DNA of 64,000 nucleotides, taken from positions 38,237-102,236 of the forward strand of contig VXCM01001435.1 in assembly GCA_014773175.1 (NCBI GenBank), given 5' to 3'. How positions within the stretch are numbered: the first letter of the stretch is position 1; every line of letters starts with the position of its first letter. The stretch comes from Lucifuga dentata (Eukaryota > Chordata > Actinopteri > Ophidiiformes > Bythitidae). Both the position numbers and the translations under genes were made by a program. Of this stretch, positions 12,911 to 26,200 are shown piece by piece. Under the pieces are notes generated by a model. The model made no database searches, was not told the DNA's origin, and saw only the letters and a program-made list of their open reading frames with translations.

Positions 12911-13083
12911 CACAAAATGAAGCTAATATCAACCTCCTCGTGTATCCTGCATTTACTAACGTTGGTTCTATACAATACTTTCCTCCATAATTACAGTCAT
13001 ACTGTGAAGACCTATTCAAAATATATGTGTCGTGTATATTATTCTGTACAGTATATTATGCTGCACCACCTACAGTATCAATA
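12911..13083. other. 3' UTR of the MS4A-like gene
   Basis: Non-coding sequence after the stop codon, running straight into the Tc1-like element. No clear polyadenylation signal was placed here. Confidence 0.35.
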
Positions 13084-14078
13084 TACACTCGCATGCAAAC
13101 GTTTTGAATCACCCTAAAATGTTCATGTTTTTTATAGAAATTGATACTTTTATTCACCAAGGTGAAAATAAATTTAGTTTAACATATAGCCAAAATATTA
13201 ATAATGTGGCAAAAGGTATTTCTGACAGAAATATTTAACCATGTTTAAATTTGCCAGTTTCAGATTCAGGCTTTTTCTTTGAAAAACTGCCTTTAAGGCC
13301 AGAATCCCAGAGTTGTTTTTTCACTGTTGCAGATGACACTGGTATTTGGCATGTTGAGGATCTTTAAGGTGTCTGTTTAACAAACTATAGACTCTGATGT
13401 ACATACATACATTGATGAGTTGTGCACCTGGGCCTTCTGCTTCTTTTCCTGTCTTTGTTAGCTCCAGCTTGCCCTTTTCTCTCAAGATTGTGGTGAATAC
13501 CTTTATATGAAATCTTCAGTTTCTTGGCAGTCTGGTACATGGAATAGAACTGAACCTTGAAACCCAAGTAAAGACAATTCACCAGTTTATTTGAACGTAA
13601 TAACTGGTTTCAGGTGTGCTAACACAATTACAAAGATGTCTCTAATAAGCCAATTAGCTTTTAAAAATCATTAAGAATGAGCTAAAAAGTGTTTATGATT
13701 AGGACACAGAGATAGTGTGAGATAGTGTACATACCAACATCCACACAAGCGCTCAAGCTGTAAAGACTGATGAACACACCTCTGGGTGGATAGACCTTTA
13801 CTTGAAAAATTTACAAACTTTTGTATATACAGTTTCACAGTTCTTCAATCAGTTCGTCAGTTATTTTTATCTTTATTTGTATCTGAAATAGGGCTTTGTA
13901 GCTTATGTGAACAATTCTTTTAAAACAGTTATTTCCAGGATTAATAGCCAATTTCAACATTATTAATGTCTTGGCTATATATTTACATCAATTTAATGTA
14001 ATTTTAGAGAATAAAAGTATCAATTTTTACCTAAAACATAAAGAATTCTGGGTGATTTCAAATTTTTGCATGCCAGTA
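13084..14078 (-). mobile_element. Tc1/mariner-type element, minus orientation
   Basis: Left terminal repeat near 13,084-13,130 (GTTTTGAATCACCCTAAAAT) and right near 14,048-14,075 (GGTGATTTCAAATTTTTGCA). On the minus strand around 13,400-13,540 the open frame gives the transposase DNA-binding region (TAKKLKISYK then RKGQAGANKDRKRSRRPR). A full transposase is not preserved. Confidence 0.75.
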
Positions 14079-14909
14079 TTGGTCAGCCACATCCTTTGGA
14101 ATTTTTGATATACTAAACTTTATTTTATCTGCATTATCTGTGAGTGCAGTGATTTGGAGATGAGTCTTCTGAAAGTAAAGCCTCCACATATATTTTCCTG
14201 TATGTTTTGTCTTTAATTCCTGTTTGAACATTAAAAGTTATTTTCTGTAACTCTCTGTGAAGAAAATGTTTGACTTGCACCCGTTAGGTGAACAGTTTTC
14301 TTGTACCTAGAAACCACGTCTCCCTACGTTTCTAGCAAAGCTTTTGTTGACATATCCCAACCAATGCTTGGCTACAGTATGTGAAATTCAAGAAAATAAG
14401 TGTTAGCATAAGTTTACGTAAAACTTTTTTTTTTTTACATAACATACTGACATCAATCAAATAAATCAGTCCATTCATTTCCTACATCCACTCTAACAAA
14501 GTGGGGTCACGTCACTTAAAGAAACTTCACAGATTAATATCTAGTAATTTAAATGTACCCATACAGAATTTACAGTGATGTCAGCTGACACTGATAGGTT
14601 GAATGTGGATGCAGTTGTTTTTAGATACATCTAAAATTTTCATTATTCTTAATTAAGATATAAATTTAGAGTGTACAGTACAGCGATACTCCAATCTCAC
14701 CTCTCAAAGAACAATAACATGCAAGAAAGCCAACATTTCATTCACTTAATTTATTTCCAGGTATTTCACTTGGTAGACAAGTAGTCATTTTAAGAGACTT
14801 CTCCGAGACTTCTCCCTGCTTGTGTTGGTGAAATCCAGCAGAAACATTTTCAGAAGTCATGTTTGGTCCATGTGCATTTTCTTTTTTTTTTTGGTCATTT
14901 TCACATAAT
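14079..14909. other. Intergenic DNA and aldoa 3' UTR
   Basis: AT-rich DNA between two converging genes. The part next to 14,910 is the 3' UTR of aldoa on the minus strand. I see no other gene. Confidence 0.45.
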
Positions 14910-17029
<2,120 letters not shown>

Positions 17030-17694
17030 CCTGAGGTGAGAAAACCAAATGAGGATGTAGTCTGTGTAAACTACTGCAAGTATGAGGAACAGTCTTTTTT
17101 ATTCAGTCCAGAATGAGCTTTCAACATCCTCCTTCCCCTGCGCCACCTCTGTAAATATTTGGCTCATGTGTGAACTTTGACCTAGAACTGATAAGTTAAA
17201 CGTCTCCATGTACAAATTAAGTTCACAGTTCACTCAAAGTTGTTCACTCCACATTTCCTCCATGCCTTCTACAAACAGCCCTCTCTCCTTTGACAGTGAG
17301 AAACCTTTAAGCACTGATGACCAGCCACTGCAGATATATAACTGATCATAAGACAAAGCGTGTGCATAATCTAACACCACGCCACATCATACCCACGCCG
17401 TGCCTTTTCAATACGTAATACCTTTGTACGTCAGTGCAACTTCTACATACAGACAGGAAGGAAAACTATTCATCTAGTTATGCAATCTATGAGCAGAAAT
17501 CGTGCAGCTAAAATGCATACAAGATTACAAGAAACGAAGAATTGTTAAAGTTGCATGCGTCGTCTCATCCCGCAGAAACCGACCAACGTGAATCAATGAA
17601 CTTTTCATTAAACATGGAGAGATCAACTATATCCAGACTTTAAAAGCCAAAAAAAAAAAAAAAAAAANAAAAAAAAAAAAAAAAAATCATCTTA

Positions 17695-17811
17695 CTTGAT
17701 AGTTTAATCAAACAACGACGGCAGCAGAAAACAGACGGACGGCCTCTCAGCCTCGCAGCAGCTGTTGGACTGTTTGAGAAGGACAAAAAGTTGCAACAAA
17801 GAGGTATTTAT
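17695..17811 (-). promoter_or_regulatory. aldoa: aldoa 5' UTR exon and TATA-like promoter
   Basis: On the minus strand a non-coding exon ends with the donor CAAGTAAGA at about 17,694, and the acceptor for the coding exon is at 17,031. A TATA-like ATAAATA (17805-17811) lies just upstream of the likely start of this exon. Intron 1 includes an A/T homopolymer with an N at 17668, so its length is uncertain. The start site itself is inferred. Confidence 0.5.
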
Positions 17812-19800
17812 CTCCTGTTTGGAGCTTTGGAGGAGGCGCTCCTGGTAAGGCGTGGATGTGCGTCACCGTTGGTAATGCAATTGGTCCGGTCAGACAGACG
17901 GGGGCGTGTATACGGTGTGGTATCAATGAAGTTTTGTGGACTTTGAGTTCCTGCATGAACCGGGAGGATGACTTGAAAATACGAAGGGAACATAATGTTT
18001 CGTCTGAAAATAGAATCACATAACTTCAAAAATAAAAATCACGTACGCATGCTTGGCAACGTTTGGGAAGTGACCCTCAAAATGATTGGTCTGAGAATGG
18101 GGAGATGTCTCCATGTAATGAGAGGAGCTGCTGCAATGTTGTAATTCAGGTTTCTTTATAGTTTGTCCTGATACAGTGTAGGTCTCTGTTTCCGTTGTCT
18201 CTTGCTCATTTTTTGTTTATTTAAAGCACAAATTGATGACTTGTCCTGCACTTCACGTTTCTCAAGACACAGAACAGAGAATTCTTTACCCAATAACATA
18301 CATACCTGACAACAGTAGCATTACAATAGCATTTCTTGCTACCTTTGCATATTTCATGCAGAGTTGTGGAAGATTATTTTCAACATGTTTTACATAAACT
18401 AGTATAAGACCAAGTTTTAGCCCAGAGTAAGATTCATTTATATAGACACATTACCATTTGAACTCCAACAATCTGCTTTTGATGCTATCTTTGCGTATTA
18501 CCCTTTGCATCACATGAACACTTGTGATATTGATTCTTGAAAATGGCCCAAAAGCTTTTAGGGGTGTTTCTCATGCTTCCACCAGTCATCCACCAGTGAC
18601 CTCAGCAGGCATTTTTGAACTCACTGATTGGGGCAGATCTGTAACTCACAAATAATTACAAACCAGCTTTTACACAACCTGGACCCTGGACCCCGAGCAA
18701 TATGCTCTTAAATATTGCCCATCAAAGTGATCAAAGTCCAGTTCCTTTTTTTTACATAATGATTGTGGAAAAGAGTGAAGATAGTGCAAAATGTTGTAGA
18801 GAAAGGTAATGTGTTGATTTGATTCACTGACATTCTAAAGCAAAAAGGAATCCTTATATCCTCAAGCCTTTGTGTCATTAGCAACACAGCAGCAACACAC
18901 AATGAATAGCTACTGCAATGTTGTTTACTTGGAGTATGGCATAGGCCTATCTGATTTGGTTTTAATGAAGAAAAGTCTTCACTGTGAATCACAAGCAGTA
19001 TTATTTGACTACATGCTTGTCACATCAGGCCTTAGGTATCTGTAAGACAATTGGTGCATTACTAAACTTCACATTGTTAAATTCAGACATTAAACTTCCT
19101 ACATGTGCAAACAAGAGAGTGTGACAGTAGTGCTGTGTTACCTGTGGTGAGCTGTTTAGGGTGTTTTACAAGGAAGGATTATACTCTATGCTGGGGTCAT
19201 CTGCAGACCTATCAGCACATTGTGAAAGTAAACAACTTGAAGTAACTAGTGCAGCCTGTTCGGACCGGGCCGGACTTTTTATGGTGTGCGCTGCAGCTTG
19301 CAATTAGTGCCCGTGTAACGGAGCATATGCTGCCGCCGCGGCCCGGGCGTATCCTGCCGCGCGGACTACTTTTTAACCGGTACAGCTCAATTCGAGAACC
19401 GCTCATCCAAATAACTTCGCATAATGCACACATATAATGCACATCCTTGGGTCCTGAGCATTATACCTGCCAAATTTCAACTTCATACAGGGTTCTTGAG
19501 ATAATGGTGCCACGGACGGACAGAAATTTCTGGCTTTGGAAGATAGTTATGTTGTAGCTATTTGGCTAAACTATTTTGAAAGGTGTATGTAGTATTTTGT
19601 CCACCCCAGTTACACGAGAGGGACAAACTATGAAAATTTCAGAATATTGTTGTCCAGTATAAAACCACCCTTCAGCTTTAAAACGCAAACGTAACTGCAA
19701 CGCAAATTCATATACATTCAACAAACCAGTAACTTACCAGGCTTTGATTCTCCTCCGTTACAGCAGATGGCGCAATGTCAGATGTGGGTAGTTCGATTTA
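17812..19800. other. Divergent intergenic region aldoa / rnf40
   Basis: About 2 kb between the two divergent genes. The left end should hold aldoa upstream elements. A short GC-rich island lies at about 19,255-19,375 and is described as a finding. I see no convincing exon. ORFs at 18,708-18,992 and 17,747-18,029 have no splice context or recognisable domain. Confidence 0.4.
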
Positions 19801-19808
19801 TATTAGCA

Positions 19809-19888
19809 CTTCCGTTTCCGGAAAGCGAGCAGCCTCAACATCCACAGACAGATTCAATAAATACAATTAAACAATTACAATAAAAGCG
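19809..19888 (+). promoter_or_regulatory. rnf40: rnf40 core promoter and non-coding exon 1
   Basis: ACTTCCGTTTCCGGAAAGCG holds two opposed GGAA/TTCC cores of ETS type, typical of housekeeping promoters without TATA. The sequence downstream ends with the donor GCGGTAAGAC (GT at 19889-19890). The acceptor TTTCAG at 20247-20252 precedes the ATG at 20263, so this is the likely 5' UTR exon. Confidence 0.55.
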
Positions 19889-20008
19889 GTAAGACTTGGA
19901 TTCGGCGTGATTCACAATTTTGATATTAAGAAACATATGATATTTAACCCGAAGGTCAGAATCTGTTTTTTGTATCGATTAACAGTATTTAAAGCTCACT
20001 GTAGCTAA

Positions 20009-20024
20009 CGGCTAACGTTAGCCG
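20009..20024. repeat. 16-bp perfect palindrome in rnf40 intron 1
   Basis: CGGCTAACGTTAGCCG is its own reverse complement. The core GCTAACGTTAGC is, as far as I recall, over-represented in teleost genomes, so it is more likely dispersed-repeat debris than a specific rnf40 control site. Confidence 0.5.
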
Positions 20025-20262
20025 AATATAACTTACCGGTATATTGATTTAATCAGAATGTTCGGTCCTCAAAAATGGTTGTAAATACATTTCGTGTGTA
20101 TTTCTTGTGACTGCTAGTCGCTTATGTAAAAGTTTTAAATATAATTATCAATGGCAAATATATGCCCAGCTCGCTGTAGTTTTAATTGTTTTCCACATAA
20201 TTTGTCAGGTTAAACGACATAGTATTTTCCTCTGTGTGTCAGTTTGTTTCAGAAGCCTGAGG

Positions 20263-23200
20263 ATGTCGGGACAGAAGCGTCCTGGTGACCCCATCGGTCC
20301 CTCGTCCTCCGGTGCACCGCCAGAAAAACGGAGGGAGAAGGAGGCAGAGGACGGAGGTCCAGGGATCAGCGCCGCTGCTGGAGGGAGCACCGCTGTTGAA
20401 ACAGTCATCAAACTGGGAGGGGTGTCCAACTCAGTGAGTCATTATCATCATTATTAACTCCAATACTAACGGGTTCATTTATAGCCTTAAATCAAGCTGC
20501 ATGTATATTTGCATTTCCTCTGTGTTTTGTTTTTATGTTCATCATTAAATCATCTCTGTTTCAGGAAGAGCAAGACATCAAAGCTCTGCAGGCTAAGAAC
20601 AGAAAATTGGGAGAATCCCTTGACCAGAGACAGGTAAATTAACTCTCCAGCATTTGTTTGCAGTTCTGCACACACACACACACACACACAGGATTGTTAA
20701 CCTCTTTGCTTGTTGATTTGCAGGTCATTGAGGATGAATTGCGGGAGCGAATTGAGAGATTGGAGACCCGTCAGGCCACTGATGATGCCAGTCTTCTGAT
20801 CCTCAACAGATACTGGAATCAAGTAAGCAGTTGCTGACAGAGCTAAGTAAAAATACTTAGTAAAACTATCCATTCATTGATGTCCCCACCATTATCAGTC
20901 TCTAATAGAGGATAGATCAGAAAGGCAAAGTCTGATTCCATTCTGTTTCCCCAACTCCTTTGCTTTCAGTTTGATGAAAACGTGCGACTGATCATCAGGC
21001 ATTATGACCAATCAAACAGTGAACCTGAGAAATCTCCGGCAGGTGAGGGGCGGAGCCTTAAACCAGAAACTCCGGAATCTGATGGAGACTCAAACCAGGA
21101 GAGAGCCAGAGACAGAGGTATAAATGAATTCATGCAGGATTGTGACATGCAATGGTAACCATGTATGTCACGCTATTAGGGCAAATTGTGGTCCAATAGT
21201 TTTGCAGTTTTCAGCAGCACATTGTAACTTTTGATCTACTTCATGGGTTATTTAAACTAATTTAAATATATTGATATATATGCCAAATATAAGAAAACAC
21301 AAATTCCACTGGAGAATCAGTGCACCTTGGCTTGGATTGTACCGCTGTGTGTGTATGTGTGCGTATGTGGGAGGGAAATGACATCATTCTTGATGGAAAA
21401 TAACATACAATTGCTATTGACATTATGAGAAGACTAGAAAGTGCAGTAAGATTTCAGTTCCTAAACCAATATTGTACTTAGTACATTTATTTATGGACAG
21501 AGCTGCAGAAGACAGACATAAAGACAGCACATATTGTAAATAAGGTAATAATATTAAACATATGTTGTAAATCACAGCTTTTAAAAATCTATTTTGAAAA
21601 CAGTATTGAAGCTTTTTATATTTATTCAAATCCCAAACCTTCTCCCTATTGTTGACCCCAGGCCACCAGGGAGAGACGACCAATTCCTTCCTGGCCACGC
21701 TGGCGAGTAGCAGCAGTGAGGAGATGGAGGCAGAGCTCCAAGAGAGGGTGGAGTCGAGCCAGAAGCAGGCCAATCGCGTGGTGGAGATCTACGAGAGTCT
21801 GAAGAGCACCGTGGACCAACTGAAGACAGAGCTGGACTCTGGAGCTGGTAAGATGAAAGGAGGGGAAGGTTTGGATACAGGAAGGCATGATTCAGGACGT
21901 TAAAAGTTGCTGTGAAACTTGAAGGAGCTGAGTTAGGTGATATAGGTAGAACTTGTTATTTTTGTGAGCACGAAGGGAAATATGTCCAAAGGGGATGTTT
22001 GGCAAAGCGGCTCAGATATGAAAGATAGATGTTTATATGTAGATTCCAGCTGTGTTGTAGAGGTGATTATGAAATAATTTGGGAAGAATTCATTGAGTCA
22101 GTCTGTGTTCACTGCATAGAAAGTCAAATTATTGTACATCTTTCCAGAGGGCTATTTGTGGCGGGTAGCCTCCAAACTGAACACCCTCCTGACCAGTGAA
22201 AATGAGCGGCTACATCAGCTGACTGAGGACCTCCAGCAGAAGCACAGTCACATGACCAGTGAGGTAGGAAAGTTATGGAAAGTTTACACTTACCTTTCAG
22301 GCCCAATCAACACCAATAGTTACAAAAATGCTTATTGATATTCTTGCAAATTGCTGTAATAAACCCTTTTATAAACCATTGTTGGTGCACTGGAGGCTAT
22401 TCATTCAGTTGGAGTTTTGTGAACTTTGTGTCTCTTGATTAAAGCTATTTATTGTTATGGTATGATATAGTGTGTAATTTCATTGCACTATGTTTAAAAA
22501 CTTCACTTTTTTTCACTTGTTATTCTATAGTAACATTATGTTTATAGCAGAATAATATCTTAGCAATGATCATGTTTCCATTCATGGTTATTTTATCATT
22601 AAGTCTCTCTATCCTCTGTCGACCAGTTCCGGCCTCTGGGTCGCACAGCGAACAAAGCCGACACACGAGTCAGTGAGCTGCAGGTTCTGATCGAGGAGCT
22701 CCAATGGGACATGGAGAAGATCCGCCGCCGAGAGAACCGACTCAACGCTCACCTTAGCGAGATACTGGAGAGGGTGAGGATATTTGTCTGTGTTAGTTGT
22801 TTCAATGCAAAATGGTATGTTTATGTTAAATAAGTTGTTTTAACACTTTATGTTATGCATCCCAGGTCAACAGCAAAGGATATAAGGTGTGTGGGGAAGC
22901 CAGCAGTGTCTGTGGAACCATCACCATCAATAAGAGAAAGGTACACCTTCCACACCTTCTCACAGTTTTGATAATTAATGCTACAGGTGATGTTTGAGAT
23001 TCCAGTATATTCTTGATTTTTTTTTTTCTCTTCACATCTCATCTTTCATACTCAGTGACTTTTTCCATCTTCCTCCATTCAACAGTTTGAGGAAATGAAC
23101 AGTGAGCTGGAGGAGAATTGCGAGCTGGCAGACAACCGGCTCATCGAGCTGCAGAAGCTCCAGCAGGACCTGCAGAACGTCCAGCAGGAGAACAACAACA

Positions 23201-26200
23201 TGAAGGTGGCCTTTCTTTTATGTTTCTCACACATTATTCTTTTGACTTGAATATTTCAGTTTTGAAAGTTACCATTTATGGATTACATACTACCTTTAAT
23301 GAGGTTCCACGGCTTGGTGTTTTTGTGGAAATACATATTGTTATGTTACTTATACTATCTTTAATTTGGGCAAAGGAAGTGATGGTCTCAGATTGCAAAA
23401 GCCTCAGGCCTTTTAACATTCTCTTTCTCTCCTCTTCCTCTGTTTTGCTCTCAGGCGGAGTTGTTGAGTCGGGCGGAGGGCGTAGTTAAAGACACGTCTG
23501 AGTATCGCTGTCTGCAGTCGCAGTTCTCTGTGCTCTACAATGAGTCTCTGATTCTGAAGGCTCAATTAGATGAGACACGCACCCGCCTCAACACAACGAG
23601 GACAGCCCGTCTTCGGCAGTTGGAGCACATGGAGGTACATGTGTGTTTGAAGGACCATACTGGTGATTTTACATGTTTGAGTATACATGTGAGCAACAAC
23701 TGTCAACCATTTTCCAAAATATAAAACCATTTTTGTGTTATTTTGCTAAATCTCCTAACCTTTCAAAATCAAATATTAAACTGATGCGCCCATCTTAAAA
23801 TCCATTGTTTTGCTTGGAAACACTCACACAATTATAGAAGGCATGATTATTTTAATTTCATGGTAACAGCAATTTTGTCTTGGAACTATATTCCCTGGCG
23901 GAAACGTACATTTTCTTCTGTGTAGCTCCATAATAAAATGTTAAGTTACTTTGACAAAAAAAAATAAATTAATAGACCTTTGTTTTCTGTGAATTACCTA
24001 CCTCAAGCACATTTCAATTCTCTATTTTTATCGTGATTTTTATGGTGTACTAGAATGAACTAAAACCAATGGCCGTCTATAAGGTAGGGGAAAAAAATTA
24101 CCGCTCATATTTTTTGCAAAATGGTTGGCAGTAATGTAATATGTATGTGGGTTGTATTTATTGGGTTCAAACATGCAGAATCGCTGGTATGGTCCTTTAA
24201 GCATGTTTAAAGTTTTTCTGCATATGCATGTAGTTCATGAAAGAAAACCCATTGTCTGTTCAACTGTGTTTATTTGTGTTTGTCTTCCTGTGTAACCTTG
24301 GGTCCTCTCTCGCTGTTCTCTGCAGAATGATGAGGTGGCTCTGCAGAGAAAAGTCCGTACGGAAGTGTTTCAGCTGGAGGACACACTGGCCCAGGTCAGG
24401 AAGGAGTACGAGATGTTGCGCATCGAGTTTGAACAGACTCTCGCTGCCAATGAGCAAGCAGGTGAATAACAGTCTCATCTGACTCATACAGTTCCCAGAC
24501 AAAAAGCGATGGAGCCCGGACTAAAATCCGTCTCATTCTTTCAGGTCCCATTAACAGGGAGATGCGTCACCTAATTAGCACTCTACAAAACCACAACCAG
24601 CAGATGAAGGGAGAAGTGGTGAAATACAAGATAAGATTGAGGGAAACCCAAGCTGAACTCAATCAGGTAGGTCAGAAGGAGTCAAAGAGAGATTGGTGAA
24701 ATCTGATAATTAAGCTTTTACAGGTCACTTTCTCTATAATAACACAGAGATACTGTAATAATCCAGTAGGTAGACAGGAGCAGAGGTCAGCTGCATGCTA
24801 AGGCTGGTTTGGTTTCACATGATAAACGTTGAGCGTTGTGCTGACCTGGGCGTTACATTATTGTGTTTGGGAGCTGAGCGGTGACTCCTAATGTCGTGTC
24901 ACGGCAGTCAGATTCTCCGTTTTGACGCAGCGCTCAAAGTTCAACCAAATTCAGCTTTGACCTTTCCGACACTGACCTTTCCAACGTGCAACCAATCAGA
25001 GGACAGCTGTAAGCAGAAGCGCCACAGTGATGGAGAAGAAGCTCATAACCTTTTTTTTTTCTGCATACCCCATCTTAAATGTTCTATATTGATACTATTA
25101 TTTTGTTGTTACTATATTGTTATAGCACGTTTCTGAAATAAAGTTTTGAAGGGAAAAAAAAAAGAGAGAGAAGCTCATGAACTGTGTAGAGCAGTTTAGA
25201 ATGGTTACTCAAAAAGGTTTCATGCACTGACATTTGCCATTTTTTCGCTTTTCTTCTTCAAATGAGAAAAGAGCCAGAGCCTTCTTTGTTGCGATGACTG
25301 TGTCCCTACCCGATTTGACCTGGAAACCCAATTTGGACCATGAATGTGCAAACATCTCCCATGGTAACCATCAACGTGTCATTAGTAACAAGCACTGTCA
25401 GCTCTTGGATAAGCGGCGCTGCTCAGACTCCGCTCATGAAAAAGCAGAGCACTGGATGCCAAGCTCAGCGGCAAAGCTCAACACTTATCATGTGAAATGA
25501 GCCTAAGGCCTGGTTTCTGCTTAATGTGGACGTGGACGCAGATGTCCCTGATGCATACCCTCTGCATGTCCTGCATTCATAGTTCTAGTGTTTTCATGAG
25601 ACAACGCACACTTCAACTTCAGGACTTTCGGTGGCACTGTAGGACAAAGCTGCTTTGAACTGCCCCCAAACACACGAAAGCAAACCCAGCGGCGACAGAA
25701 GTAGCTTCTGTTCAGCCATCCACAGCAAAACGTAGAGGTGGTGAAATGAGAGTTGTTTTTGATTAACAAAGAGGAGGAATCGTTGTTACTCACAGTAGAA
25801 ACAAGACAAAAATGTTGTTTGCCATTGTTTTCTCTCTCTTTCTCTCTCTCTCCCCCCCCCTCTCTCCCTCTCCCTCCCCCTCCCTCCCTCCTTTCTTCCA
25901 AACCCACTTTGCCTTCCTCCCCCCGTCGCACTTACGTCACGCAAACGCTGTCCACGTTGTTTCAGAAATTGAGCTGTGCACGGCCACACAAGCGGCCCTC
26001 AAAAACGGCCTCCACGGCCAGCTGTTTTGGCCACAATTAGGTTACATTTTCTGCGTGTCCTCCGTTGCGTCCACCTCCGCGTTGAGTACAAACCAGCTTT
26101 AAGGCTCATCACCTTCTTTTGCATTTGTAGGTCCGTGCTTCAAAGGGAAACACCATCCTTCAGTCCCAGTCAAGCACAGACATGGATGTGAAGGAAGAGA

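Noticed and set aside
25521..26102. Several overlapping ORFs rich in Arg/Glu/Gly or Ser/Pro
   Set aside because: They run through the C/T-only tract and a TIR transposon inside rnf40 intron 12. The composition comes from the low-complexity DNA.
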